From: Methanomassiliicoccaceae archaeon
Lineage (GTDB): Archaea > Thermoplasmatota > Thermoplasmata > Methanomassiliicoccales > Methanomethylophilaceae
Reading direction: 5' to 3'
Assembly: GCA_016284295.1 (NCBI GenBank)
Contig: JAEEOP010000021.1
Location: 1 to 63,282, forward strand
DNA length: 63,282 nt
Shown piece after piece: positions 36,813 to 45,476 of the stretch; the first letter of the stretch is position 1, and every line of letters starts with the position of its first letter. The position numbers and the translations under genes are program-made. Below the pieces are notes generated by a model. It was not told where the DNA came from, ran no database searches, and worked only from the letters and a program-made list of their open reading frames with translations.

Positions 36813-37892
36813 TCACTCTTCCAGCACTTTATTGAAAACCGCGAGAAGGTCATCGGTCACCTTGTGGACGTTGTACGTCTCAGAGACCTCCCTGGCCTTC
36901 CTGGCGAGCTCGTGTCTGAGACCGTCGTCGTCGAGCAGCCTGTTCATAGCTTCGGCCAGCTCCTTTGAGTCCCTGCATCTGACCTTGATGCCTCCGTCCT
37001 GGACCGTGTAAGGGAGCCCGTCCGCATCGCTGTGGATGATCGGGCGTCCATAGGTCATCGCTTCGATGGCGACGGTGGGGCACGAGTCGTGTATCGACGG
37101 CATGACGTTGAACCTGCATGTGCTCTGGAGCCTGAACTTCTCCTCCTCGGAGACGTAGCCCTTCATCTCGATCCTGTCCCACAGGTCGTACTTGGTGATG
37201 AGCTTCCTGATGTTCTCCTCCTCCGGGCCTTTCCCGCAGAGGACGAGCTTGTAGTCCACGTCCTTCATGGCCTCGATGAGATACTCCAGGCCCTTGACCT
37301 TGACCAGCCTTCCCAGCGAGAGGATGAAGTCCCCCTCGGGGCAGTCCTCGATCACCGGGTACTTGTCCATGCAGACGTTCACCACGTCTATCTTGTCGTT
37401 CGGTATTCCGTGGTCGAGCATCGCCTGGCGGTGGTATTCCGTGACGATGATGATGTGGTCGTAGGTCTTCAGCGTCCTGACGAACATCTCGTCGTTCAGC
37501 TTGGACGGGACCCTCTGCCATCCTACGCCCTCCCCCCAGGTGTTGTGGCAGGTGTAGATCTTCTTCCCCTTGTAGGCCCTCATGGCCTTGTTGTAGGACG
37601 GCGCCCATCTGTAGTTGCAGTTGACGATGTCGGCGTCCAGCTCTTCCAACGCTTCCAATACGCCCTTCGAGGAGATGTACGGGGGGTTGTACACATTGTA
37701 CAGACGGGACGGGAGCCTCTTGATGTGGTATCCGTCCGGGGATTCTTCCTCCAATTTTGTGTCAGGCAATTGACCTGTGAGGATGGTGACGTCATGCCCT
37801 CTGGAGGCCAGCTCTTTGGCGAGCTTGTGCATCCTGTGCTCGATGCCTCCCATGTACGGGTAGAAGAACGGGTTGACGTCTACGATCTTGAT
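36813..37892 (-). CDS. GT4 glycosyltransferase, probable AUC start
   Basis: GT-B-fold retaining glycosyltransferase, 359 residues from ATC 37892 or 346 from ATG 37853. The longer form begins (M)KIVDVNPFFYPYMGGIEHRM, where the glycine-rich donor-loop start is normal for GT4; the ATG form would lack the first beta strand. GAGGG lies 6 bases before the ATC. C-terminal motifs: FILSLGRLVKVKGLEYLIEAM, KLVLCGKGPEEE, and E-x7-E region SCPTVAIEAMTYGRPI. Close paralogue of the gene at 54975. Convergent with the epimerase, stops 1 base apart. Confidence 0.88.
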   Translation of the reverse strand: MKIVDVNPFFYPYMGGIEHRMHKLAKELASRGHDVTILTGQLPDTKLEEESPDGYHIKRLPSRLYNVYNPPYISSKGVLEALEELDADIVNCNYRWAPSYNKAMRAYKGKKIYTCHNTWGEGVGWQRVPSKLNDEMFVRTLKTYDHIIIVTEYHRQAMLDHGIPNDKIDVVNVCMDKYPVIEDCPEGDFILSLGRLVKVKGLEYLIEAMKDVDYKLVLCGKGPEEENIRKLITKYDLWDRIEMKGYVSEEEKFRLQSTCRFNVMPSIHDSCPTVAIEAMTYGRPIIHSDADGLPYTVQDGGIKVRCRDSKELAEAMNRLLDDDGLRHELARKAREVSETYNVHKVTDDLLAVFNKVLEE

Positions 37893-38331
37893 CGGAATCC
37901 CTCGCTGAGGATACGGATGCGTTTCTCAGATATATCCATAGGTGGCTTCGGTGGCGGAAATAGGCCTTGGTCTCGGGCCTCAGGATGTACAGCAGGACGA
38001 TGAGGTTGAACGGAACTGCAATCAGGGACAGCGGAGTCAGGAGGAACGTGGATGCCAATTCCACGACGATGAGAAGGAAGAGGACCGTCACTCCGATGTA
38101 CCATGCGAGCTTCCATCCGTCCCAGAAACCTCCTGCCATCGCCACGTTCGCAGTCCCGATCCCTATGAACAGGAGCCCTGCGGCCTCCTTGGTCAGGTCG
38201 TACTCCGCGAGGATTTCGGGCAGTTTTCCCATGGCCAGCAGTGTGCCTGTCACGAGTGCGCTGATTCCCACCCCGAAGATGAGGATCGCGAATATCGTTA
38301 TCAACAAGGGGCGTTTGCTGTTGCCGGCCAT
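37792..38331 (-). CDS. Four-helix membrane protein overlapping a glycosyltransferase gene
   Basis: 179 residues from ATG 38331, with about four hydrophobic segments (LLITIFAILIFGVGISALV, AAGLLFIGIGTANVAM, YIGVTVLFLLIVVELA, LIAVPFNLIVLLYIL). The last 35-45 residues are Arg-rich and read in the same DNA as the start of the GT4 gene, a 100-base overlap, so the C-tail may be unconstrained. TTTTATAC about 25 bases before the ATG suggests a leaderless message. No family recognised with certainty. Confidence 0.7.
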   Translation of the reverse strand: MAGNSKRPLLITIFAILIFGVGISALVTGTLLAMGKLPEILAEYDLTKEAAGLLFIGIGTANVAMAGGFWDGWKLAWYIGVTVLFLLIVVELASTFLLTPLSLIAVPFNLIVLLYILRPETKAYFRHRSHLWIYLRNASVSSARDSDQDRRRQPVLLPVHGRHRAQDAQARQRAGLQRA

Positions 38332-38636
38332 ACGACTTGACAGGAGTCGGTGTATAAAAGATGCAAGGGGTGAGACGGTGGGCACAGGTCCCAGCGCCGG
38401 CCTGACTGAATTTTAATTTTGATGGAACCGAGCTTAAGATGTCGTTCCGTGAAAGTACAGGGTCTTATGGCTCCCGTCTCGGAGGAATCACTCTGTACCT
38501 CGGATAATAAACTATCGGCACAAGACTCGGAGCGTTCACGAATCAGATGGAAGTTGTAAGAGAGAATGTAGGTGAAGGTTAGTGGTGTAGGTGCAGGGGG
38601 TCGGCGCCCCCTGTTGTTGACTTGGCTATAGGGTTT
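38332..38636. other. 305-base gap with a structured element
   Basis: No credible protein gene. It holds the TATA box of the gene starting at 38331 (near 38355) and an imperfect hairpin at 38455-38498: GTACAGGGT pairs with ACTCTGTAC (9 base pairs, one G-T) around an inner CTCC/GGAG stem. On the plus strand a TATA-like TTTTAATTTT lies about 35 bases before the hairpin, so a small RNA is possible. Confidence 0.4.
38594..38613 (-). terminator. GC-rich hairpin downstream of the zinc microprotein
   Basis: CAGGGGG-TCGGCG-CCCCCTG, a perfect 7-base-pair stem with a 6-base loop, 23 bases beyond the stop of the minus-strand gene at 38637. Probable transcription terminator. Confidence 0.55.
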
Positions 38637-38747
38637 TCAGAATGCTGGTTCGAACCTCATCTCAAGGGGCTGTCCGCAGATCATGCACCTGGAGAATGGG
38701 TTCAACTCATCATTCATTGTTCCGCAATATTTACAAATGCATCCCAT
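38637..38747 (-). CDS. 36-residue zinc microprotein
   Basis: MGCICKYCGTMNDELNPFSR followed by CMICGQPLEMRFEPAF and TGA. Two CXXC knuckles (CKYC and CMIC) 17 residues apart form a minimal zinc ribbon. The CXXC pairing and an intervening polar loop make coding very likely despite the size. Followed by a hairpin terminator. Function unknown. Confidence 0.72.
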   Translation of the reverse strand: MGCICKYCGTMNDELNPFSRCMICGQPLEMRFEPAF

Positions 38748-38830
38748 GATTGGACGAAGGTTTTCTCACTATTTATTCTGGTCTAAAGGTAGGAACTTAA
38801 CTTCCAAAACTTATCTTCGGGGACGGTTTC

Positions 38831-39007
38831 TCAGTCGTCTTCCTCGACGTCGTCATCCTCGAAAACGGCCTGTTTTTTGCCGTCGTTGGACGGCGGCACG
38901 TAGTCCGGCTGGGCCTCGGGCCTGTCGGAAGGATACTCCTCCTGGAATGTCCTCTTGTAGTCCTCATCGGAGACTATCTTGCCTGACGGGAACTTGTATA
39001 GGGTCAT
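38831..39007 (-). CDS. Small acidic protein, 58 residues
   Basis: MTLYKFPSGKIVSDEDYKRT start and a strongly acidic end (VFEDDDVEEDD) before TGA. The YKFPSGKIV segment looks like a short beta hairpin. No family recognised. It is on the same strand as, and 63 bases downstream of, the aEF1-beta gene. Confidence 0.6.
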   Translation of the reverse strand: MTLYKFPSGKIVSDEDYKRTFQEEYPSDRPEAQPDYVPPSNDGKKQAVFEDDDVEEDD

Positions 39008-39070
39008 GTTATCGTAGTATCAGAATGAAAAGAACAGAGGGTTTGTCCCTCCGTGAGATGTTTTCCGCTT

Positions 39071-39340
39071 TCAGAGAACGGTGGAGGCGATGCACTCGAT
39101 CTCCGCGATCCCGGGGATGCTGCGGAGGGATTCCTCGAGCTTGCTTCCGATCTCTGCATCGGTGTCATCGACGACGAAACCGGCGGTGATCTTCATGAGA
39201 CCGAATGCAACGGGGTTGATCTTGGTCTCTGTGATCTGGATGCCTGCAGGGATGAGGGTGGGCAATTTCTCGATGATTGCATTGAGGTCCACATCGGTTC
39301 CCTCGGGCATAAGGTCGTATCCTGCAACAATCTGTCCCAT
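39071..39340 (-). CDS. Elongation factor 1-beta (archaeal EF1B)
   Basis: 89-residue guanine-nucleotide exchange factor for aEF1A. Typical features: MGQIVAGYDLMPEGTDVD, the central INPVAFGLMKITAGFVVDD (the FG-L region that inserts into EF1A), and a C-terminal strand AEIECIASTVL. Nine bases downstream of the zinc-ribbon gene, the standard archaeal pair. Confidence 0.95.
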   Translation of the reverse strand: MGQIVAGYDLMPEGTDVDLNAIIEKLPTLIPAGIQITETKINPVAFGLMKITAGFVVDDTDAEIGSKLEESLRSIPGIAEIECIASTVL

Positions 39341-39349
39341 TTCAACACC

Positions 39350-39517
39350 TCATGGTCCGATGAATCCGCATTTCTTGCACTCGTAAGGAACGCTCTGGTC
39401 GCGGCACTGGTCGCACCTTCCGATCTCGTAGTCCCCGCACTTGGGGCACTTGAAGAAAGTGTTGCCATGGCCGATGAGCCTCTTTCCACATGAAGAGCAT
39501 ATTTTGTCAGCTGCCAT
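39350..39517 (-). CDS. Zinc-ribbon RNA-binding protein (translation-associated)
   Basis: 55 residues from ATG 39517. Four zinc knuckles: CSSCGKRL, CPKCGDYEIG, CDQCRDQ and CKKCGF, arranged as two ribbons. This is the DUF1610-type HVO_2753-like family, almost always next to aEF1-beta in archaea, as here. Believed to bind RNA and act in translation. Confidence 0.9.
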   Translation of the reverse strand: MAADKICSSCGKRLIGHGNTFFKCPKCGDYEIGRCDQCRDQSVPYECKKCGFIGP

Positions 39518-39643
39518 GTATTGTGCGATAATATAGGTTATATAAAAGAGGATGGGTACGCGTTTTTCCGCCCCCAAAAGGGCTGTCAGATGCCTTGACG
39601 GACGTCGCCATCATTCAAATACGGACAGCCCATGGGTGCACCC

Positions 39644-40510
39644 ATGAGAATCCAAGCAGACTGCGTATCGTGCCTGATGAGGCGCATACTCTTCCAATCC
39701 AGGCTGGTCGAGGGATCCGACGAGAGGGCCTCCGTGGAGGATTCGCTGAAGGCCCTGGCACAGGAGTTCGACTACGGGAGGAAATCGGTGGACATCGCCA
39801 CCGAGGTCCACAGGGCGTCGTACGCCGTCCTGGGAAGGGATCCGTACCACGACCTGAAGGTCCGTGCGGACGAGGTCGCAGGGGGATTCATGGATCTGGC
39901 ACAGGGTTTTGTGAATGATTCTGACGACAAGCTGAGGGCGTCCCTCATGGTAGCGGTCATCGGGAACATCATGGACTTCGGATCCACCGGGGGGATAGAC
40001 GACCCGGAGACCTTCAGGTCCATGTTCCAGGACCTGATGGACCAGGGGCTCGGAAGGGACGATTCCGACAGGATCGAAGCGGTCCTCGACAGGCCCGGGA
40101 CGATAGTCTACATGTTCGACAACTGCGGCGAATCGCAGCTCGACAAGATCCTGATAAGGTACCTCCGCTCCCGCGGCAAGCGCATCGTGGGGATTGTCCG
40201 CGGCGAGCCGATCCTCAACGATGTCACCGAGGAGGATGCTATCCGCTCTGGATTGGACAGGGAGCTGGACCTCCTGCTGACCACGGGAACGTTCTACGTG
40301 GGGATAGACTGGAGGGACGTCCCCGAGGGCGTCATGAGGGAGATAGAGGGAAGCGATATGATCATAGCCAAGGGCATGGGCAACTACGAATCTTTATCGG
40401 ATGAGGACCTACCAGTGCCCGTGGTGCACGTCCTGAGGACCAAGTGCGGACCGGTCGCCGATTCGATGGGTCTGCCGCTCAATCAGAACGTAGTGTACGT
40501 AAGGGGATGA
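39644..40510 (+). CDS. DUF89/ARMT1-like damage-control phosphatase
   Basis: 288 residues from ATG 39644 (an ATG 12 bases upstream is also in frame). N-terminal CVSCLMRRI cysteines, then the metal-binding core YMFDNCGESQLDKIL (Asp-Asn) and VGIDWRDVPEG, AKGMGNYESL, with RTKCGPVADSMG at the end. The family hydrolyses phosphate from damaged phosphometabolites. It runs 4 bases before the nucleotidyltransferase, so the pair may be co-transcribed. Confidence 0.9.
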   Translation: MRIQADCVSCLMRRILFQSRLVEGSDERASVEDSLKALAQEFDYGRKSVDIATEVHRASYAVLGRDPYHDLKVRADEVAGGFMDLAQGFVNDSDDKLRASLMVAVIGNIMDFGSTGGIDDPETFRSMFQDLMDQGLGRDDSDRIEAVLDRPGTIVYMFDNCGESQLDKILIRYLRSRGKRIVGIVRGEPILNDVTEEDAIRSGLDRELDLLLTTGTFYVGIDWRDVPEGVMREIEGSDMIIAKGMGNYESLSDEDLPVPVVHVLRTKCGPVADSMGLPLNQNVVYVRG

Positions 40511-40514
40511 CTCG

Positions 40515-41537
40515 ATGAAGGTAAGACAGGCCATAGTCATGGTCGGAGGGATGGGGACGCGTCTCCGCCCTCTGACGGAGAACAAACCGAAACCCATGCT
40601 CTCGGTGGCGGACAAGCCGTGCATATGGTATCTCATGAGGTCCCTGGCAAGGGCCGGGATCGAGGAGGTCATCCTCGCCTGCGGCTATAAGCCCGGCATG
40701 ATGGAATCCCTCGGGGACGGCAGCGACCTGGGGATAAGGATAGTCTACTCCTACGAGGACGAGCCCCTGGGCACCGCGGGAGCGATAAAGAACGTCGATT
40801 CCAAGCTCGACGATGTCTTCGTCGCCGCGAACGGTGACATCTTCGCCGACATCGATGTCAGGGAGGAGATCGAGGAGCATCTTTCGACGGATGCCACCGT
40901 GACCATCGCATTGACTCCCGTGGAGAACCCCTGCGAGTTCGGGATCGCCCGTGTCGACGAGGAGGGCAGGATCCTGGAGTTCAAGGAGAAGCCCAAGCCG
41001 GAGGAGGTGTTCTCCAACCTGATCAACGCAGGTATCTACGTCGTGAACAAGTCCGTGCTGGACCGCGTTCCTGCCGGCAAGGCATACGACTTCTCTAAGG
41101 AGCTGGTCGGTGTCCTGATGCAGGAGGGCAAGCGCATCCAGTCCTACAGGCTCAACGGGACATGGATGGACGTCGGACGTCCGCATGATCTTCTGGAGGC
41201 CAATCTGACGGTGGCCGAGCGCGAGTACAGGCTGCAGAGGTTCGATTCCGCAGTGGAATGCTGCACCAGGGACCAGTTCTACCTCGGGCCCGGGGCGAGC
41301 ATAGCCAATTCCTCGACGACGAAGACCGTCATTTCGAAAGGATCGAAGGTCGTGGATTCCAACCTCAGCAGGGTCCTGGCCCTGAACGACTGCGACATCA
41401 GGGGTGCGAAGATAGTCAATTCCATCCTCGGGGACGGATGCGTCGTGAAGAAGGGCGCGGAGATATCCAACGCTGTCCTTGCGGACGGCACCGTCGTCGA
41501 AGAGGGTCAGAAGATCGAGGGAGACAGGAAGGTCTGA
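40515..41537 (+). CDS. Sugar-phosphate nucleotidyltransferase
   Basis: 340 residues. N-terminal pyrophosphorylase signature MVGGMGTRLRPLTENKPKPML (about residues 9-29), metal/base site NGDIFADID, sugar site INAGIYVVNK, then a C-terminal left-handed beta-helix with hexapeptide repeats (VISKGSKVVDSNLS..., IRGAKIVNSILGDGCVVKKG). It resembles GDP-mannose or glucose-1-phosphate pyrophosphorylases; the substrate is not decidable by eye. It supplies activated sugar for the surrounding glycosyltransferases. Confidence 0.92.
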   Translation: MKVRQAIVMVGGMGTRLRPLTENKPKPMLSVADKPCIWYLMRSLARAGIEEVILACGYKPGMMESLGDGSDLGIRIVYSYEDEPLGTAGAIKNVDSKLDDVFVAANGDIFADIDVREEIEEHLSTDATVTIALTPVENPCEFGIARVDEEGRILEFKEKPKPEEVFSNLINAGIYVVNKSVLDRVPAGKAYDFSKELVGVLMQEGKRIQSYRLNGTWMDVGRPHDLLEANLTVAEREYRLQRFDSAVECCTRDQFYLGPGASIANSSTTKTVISKGSKVVDSNLSRVLALNDCDIRGAKIVNSILGDGCVVKKGAEISNAVLADGTVVEEGQKIEGDRKV

Positions 41538-41546
41538 TCCGCAGGA

Positions 41547-42692
41547 TCACTTCTTCTTGGTCTTCTTCTCGAGGACTATCTCTTTGTACAGCTTGTCCAG
41601 GCTCTCCGCCGTGCTCTGTATGGAATACAGCTCGGCGGTCTCCCTGGCGCCTTTCTTCAATTCATCTATGTGCTCGAGACCCTGGCGGATGACCCTCTCG
41701 CAGTCGTCCTCCGTGGTCTCGAAGAGATAACCGTTGTAGCCGTCCTTGATGACGTCGGTGAAAGCGCGCCCGTTGGCGCACAGCGCAGGGATCTCGCATG
41801 CCATGGCCTCCAAAGTGGTCAGGCCCTGCGTCTCGAACTTGGATGCGGTTATGAAGATGTCCGCGCATGAGTAGTACGATATGAGCTCGTCATCGGGGAC
41901 GAATCCCGCGAAGACGACCTTGTCGGATACGCCCTCATCGATCGCGAGCTGCCTCCACTCCTTGTCCATCGGGCCTTTTCCGCAGACGAGCAGCGCGACA
42001 TCGTCGTCGAACCTCTTCATGGTGGTGATCAGAAGGTCCACCTTCTTCTCGAAGGACATGCGCCCGACGGTGATGAGCACCTTCTTGCCTTCGAGGCCGT
42101 GCCTCTTCCTGATCTCGTCGCCCCTGTCGTCCTTCTTGAAGCGGTCGATGTCGACACCGACGGGGATGACCTCCATCCTCTTGGGCTTCACGCCCATCGC
42201 CAGCAGCTCCCTCTCGATGGGAGGGGTGGGGACTATGAGGGCGTTGGGTCTCTTCAGCTCCTGGCGCAGATAGAACTTCACGAACCATTCGATGAACCTG
42301 CGGGGGAGCTTGATAGGGGAATACTGGTAAGCGACCTCGTTGACCATGGTCACGAACGTCTGCACGGTGGGGATGCCGGTGAAGTGCGAAGTCACCAGCC
42401 CTTTGAGGGTCATCACGGTGCATCCGTGCATGTGGATGATGTCCGGATCCAGCCCCTTGATGATCTTGAGGTTGTTGTGCCTGAACGTGGGCAGGAAGTA
42501 TCCCTCGTAGGATTTGAACGGTCTCGCTTTGACGTAGTAGATGCCCTCCTCGCGGTCCTTCTCTCCCGGATCGGGGGCGATTATGAAGACCTCGTGCCCC
42601 ATCCTTTCCAAGCACTGTCTTGTGGTGAGCACCTGCGTGGCGACCCCGTCCCTTGTGGGGAAGTAGCTGTCGGTGACTATGGCGATCCTCAT
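41547..42692 (-). CDS. GT4 glycosyltransferase, lipid-linked type
   Basis: 381 residues from ATG 42692: MRIAIVTDSYFPTRDGVATQ, with GVA loop for donor binding. C-terminal nucleotide-sugar site: LITVGRMSFEKKVDLLI, LLVCGKGPMDKEW, and SKFETQGLTTLEAMACEIP (E-x7-E). Similar to diacylglycerol glucosyltransferases and PimB-like mannosyltransferases. Start overlaps the stop of the VTT membrane protein gene (ATGA), so a glycosyltransferase and a putative lipid flippase are translationally coupled. Confidence 0.93.
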   Translation of the reverse strand: MRIAIVTDSYFPTRDGVATQVLTTRQCLERMGHEVFIIAPDPGEKDREEGIYYVKARPFKSYEGYFLPTFRHNNLKIIKGLDPDIIHMHGCTVMTLKGLVTSHFTGIPTVQTFVTMVNEVAYQYSPIKLPRRFIEWFVKFYLRQELKRPNALIVPTPPIERELLAMGVKPKRMEVIPVGVDIDRFKKDDRGDEIRKRHGLEGKKVLITVGRMSFEKKVDLLITTMKRFDDDVALLVCGKGPMDKEWRQLAIDEGVSDKVVFAGFVPDDELISYYSCADIFITASKFETQGLTTLEAMACEIPALCANGRAFTDVIKDGYNGYLFETTEDDCERVIRQGLEHIDELKKGARETAELYSIQSTAESLDKLYKEIVLEKKTKKK

Positions 42693-43288
42693 TCCTCTTC
42701 CTCCGGGGATTCGGTGGCGTACTTCTTGGACCTCTTGTACGACACGACCGCGCTGACTCCGATGACTATCAGGATGGCGATGAGCATCACGGTCCTCGAT
42801 GTCCCGGTGTCGAAGAAGGATATCATCGAGTGTCCCATGAGCATGATGAAGCCGTACTTGATCACGTATCCGACGATGAGCCAGAATATGCATTTCCTGA
42901 CGTCCCATCTCTTCCTCATGGCCGCCATGAATGCGCCGACGAACGGCACCATGGGCGCTATGCGGTTGATCAGCATGACCTTCTCGTCGCTGACCACCAG
43001 GAAGTTGATGTACTTCTTCAGGGCCTTGTCCACTCTCTTCGGCAGCCCCGTCTTGCATACCACAGTATACAGCAGGAACACCCCGGCCATCTCGCCGAGG
43101 AATCCGAAGAGCAGCACCTCCCCTGCGAACGTCAGCGAATTGTTGGCGCCTATGGCAAGGATGAAGAACAGTTCCGGCAACGTGGGGATGAGCAGAGCGT
43201 CCAGCATGAACAGCAGGAAGATGCAGACGAGGATCCCTTGGTCACCCAGACCTGCGAAAAGCTCGAAGAGGACGTCACCTACTCCCAT
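42689..43288 (-). CDS. VTT/DedA-like membrane protein
   Basis: 199 residues, about five membrane or re-entrant segments. Motif LINRIAPMVPFVGAFMAAM corresponds to the conserved Arg-Pro core of VTT (DedA/SNARE-associated) proteins; E and G rich loop LGEMAGVF. DedA-family proteins flip polyprenyl phosphate (UptA type) or phosphatidylethanolamine. Overlap with a lipid-type GT4 supports carrier-lipid recycling. Acidic C-tail (SPEEEE). Confidence 0.8.
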   Translation of the reverse strand: MGVGDVLFELFAGLGDQGILVCIFLLFMLDALLIPTLPELFFILAIGANNSLTFAGEVLLFGFLGEMAGVFLLYTVVCKTGLPKRVDKALKKYINFLVVSDEKVMLINRIAPMVPFVGAFMAAMRKRWDVRKCIFWLIVGYVIKYGFIMLMGHSMISFFDTGTSRTVMLIAILIVIGVSAVVSYKRSKKYATESPEEEE

Positions 43289-43537
43289 GTTACTCCGGCT
43301 TTGGGATACTTTCCAACGTTATAATGGGATAGCATAGTACGCCAGTGCGGACGAAGGATGTCTATCTGTTCTGGACCGAGATGGTCAGGAAGGAGGGCGA
43401 CATAGACTGCGGATTGTTTATATGCAGATGAAAAAGGGGAACAATCCACCGCACCTCTTTATTAATAATAATGTGATGGATGCCACAGAAGGGAGGGCCC
43501 GTGCGTTCGAGTGTGGGTCCGGATGGGAAGTATTTAG

Positions 43538-44458
43538 ATGACAGACGCAATTACAAGATTGCTGCCGGAGCACATAATGGAGGCTCTGGAGATCGACGTC
43601 CCCGATCAGAGACCTGCGGAGACGATCTGTCTTTACAATTTCGAGGCATCCAACATCGCTGCCGACACCGTGTCGACATACGTGTTCGCACGCACCACCA
43701 CTCAGGTCCACACCATCGTGGACAGGGTCGTGCCGGCATGGGTCAAGGAGGATGTGGACGTTATAATCATGTCGTACTCCGGCAACAGCCCGGAGATCGA
43801 CGAGGTATACACTGGTGCGAGGATGAAGGGATGTAGGATGCACTGCATCACATCCGGAGGGCACCTGAAGGACCTGTGCGACAGGGACCATGACGTGAAC
43901 CTGATCCTGATCCCGGAGGGCATGTCCAATTGGGACGCTACGGGATACGAGATCGGCGCCCTGGTCAGGCTGTACGAGGCCATGGGCATATCCGGCATCC
44001 AGAAGTCCGTCGAGGACGAGATGCAGTCCATCAAGGAATACAGGGACGCCATCTGGGATTCGGAGCAGGTGAAGAGGCTCGCCCTGCAGATAAGGGGAAG
44101 GATCCCCGTCATCTACTGCACCGGGGAGCTCCGCGCCGTCCATAAGAGATGGAAGATGCTCATCAACGACGAGATCGGCAGCCTCGCCTTCTCCGGGGAG
44201 TACCCCGAGTTCAACCACAACGAGCTGGTCAGCTGGACGGACAGGGATTCGGACACATCCGATTTCATCATCATCGTCTTCAGGATCGACACAGGATCGG
44301 ATCTCCTGAACCGCATCCTGAACACATCCACCGACCTGCTCAGGGAGCACAGGCTGAAGGTCAGGATCATAGACGTGGCCGGCGGACTGGTCGAGAGGAG
44401 CATACGCGGAGTGATATTCGCGGACGCTGTCGCCAACTATCTGATGGAGGCTGAGTGA
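43538..44458 (+). CDS. SIS-domain sugar isomerase-like protein (first of pair)
   Basis: 306 residues, related to bifunctional phosphoglucose/phosphomannose isomerases. SIS core: IIMSYSGNSPEIDEVYTGA, ITSGGHLKDLC, and C-terminal SLAFSGEYPEFNHNELVSW (catalytic Glu/His region). It is closely related to the next gene but lacks the N-terminal GGSA stretch that holds the sugar-phosphate loop, so it may be a regulatory or inactive partner. One base separates the two genes. Confidence 0.85.
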   Translation: MTDAITRLLPEHIMEALEIDVPDQRPAETICLYNFEASNIAADTVSTYVFARTTTQVHTIVDRVVPAWVKEDVDVIIMSYSGNSPEIDEVYTGARMKGCRMHCITSGGHLKDLCDRDHDVNLILIPEGMSNWDATGYEIGALVRLYEAMGISGIQKSVEDEMQSIKEYRDAIWDSEQVKRLALQIRGRIPVIYCTGELRAVHKRWKMLINDEIGSLAFSGEYPEFNHNELVSWTDRDSDTSDFIIIVFRIDTGSDLLNRILNTSTDLLREHRLKVRIIDVAGGLVERSIRGVIFADAVANYLMEAE

Positions 44459-44459
44459 G

Positions 44460-45449
44460 ATGGGATCCGATTCCGCATTGGAACAGCTCCACGGCATCAT
44501 CGACAACATGGAGTACGCCCTCGGCAGGGACGTGGACGTCAACGGATTGGAAATCGACAGTATCATGATGTGTGCCATGGGCGGATCCGCGATCTCGGCC
44601 AACATCATAGCCGACTGCTGCTCGACATACGTCAAGATCCCGATTAGCGTCAACCGTTCTCCCCTTATTCCCAAGTGGGTCGGGGCCAAGACGTTGGTCA
44701 TCATTTCGAGTTATTCAGGCAACACCGACGAGACCATCGAGATGTACCGCAGGGCCAAGGCCCAGAATGCGCCGATAGTCATAATCACCGCCGGAGGGAA
44801 GCTCAAGGAGATAGCGGAGCAGGACAACTGCCCGATCATGCTGCTTCCCCAGGGGCTGCAGCCCAGGTTCTCCATCGGATACATGATCGGATACATAGCC
44901 GCGGTCATGTCCGCGGTGGGATTCCCGGAGTTCTCCAGGAGGATAATGTCCATACTGGACTCCCTCAGGAACTACAGGAACTTCCTGGAGGCCCCCGGTT
45001 CGGTGGCATACCTCCTTGCGGACAAGTACAAGGACTGCATGCCCGTGGTCTGCACCGAGAACAAGTTCAAATCCGTGTCTCTTAGGTGGAAGGGCCAGTT
45101 CAACGAGAACTCCAAGCTCATCGCGTTCAACAGCGCCCTGTCGGAGTTCAACTACTGCGAGGCAAACCCCTGGTCGAAGTACAAGGGCAACAAGATGAGG
45201 CTCATCGTCCTCGTCGGGGAGAACGACCTCTCCGAGGGAGGGGTCGTCAAGAGGGCGGTCAAGAACATCGAGACCCTCCGCTTCCCATTCGACCTGGTCG
45301 CCGTCAGCGGCTCGTCGCACGAGGAGAGGGTGTTCCGCGCCCTCATACTCGGGGATTACGTCTCGGTCTACATCGCGGAGATGAGGGGCATCGATGCTTC
45401 CGACATCTCCGTCATAACCGAGCTCAAGAACAGGATCCGCAACGTGTGA
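44460..45449 (+). CDS. Bifunctional phosphoglucose/phosphomannose isomerase
   Basis: 329 residues. AMGGSAISANIIADC (phosphate loop), ISSYSGNTDETIEMY, ITAGGKLKEIAE, and C-terminal FNSALSEFNYCEANPW and SGSSHEERVFRALILGDYVS, all typical of the archaeal PGI/PMI family. Interconverts glucose-6-P, fructose-6-P and mannose-6-P, feeding the phosphohexomutase that follows. Confidence 0.92.
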   Translation: MGSDSALEQLHGIIDNMEYALGRDVDVNGLEIDSIMMCAMGGSAISANIIADCCSTYVKIPISVNRSPLIPKWVGAKTLVIISSYSGNTDETIEMYRRAKAQNAPIVIITAGGKLKEIAEQDNCPIMLLPQGLQPRFSIGYMIGYIAAVMSAVGFPEFSRRIMSILDSLRNYRNFLEAPGSVAYLLADKYKDCMPVVCTENKFKSVSLRWKGQFNENSKLIAFNSALSEFNYCEANPWSKYKGNKMRLIVLVGENDLSEGGVVKRAVKNIETLRFPFDLVAVSGSSHEERVFRALILGDYVSVYIAEMRGIDASDISVITELKNRIRNV

Positions 45450-45476
45450 TCCCGGAGCAAAGGAGGAATACTGCAT

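Noticed and set aside
38647-38656. tRNA T-arm-like GGTTCGAACC
   Set aside because: No acceptor, D or anticodon arm can be drawn on either strand, and the stretch lies in the coding frame of the zinc microprotein.
41547-43058. A 503-codon frame that would extend the GT4 gene upstream
   Set aside because: The first 122 codons overlap the VTT membrane protein in another frame and look non-coding; the ATG at 42692 gives the standard MRIAIVTDSYFP start with an ATGA overlap.
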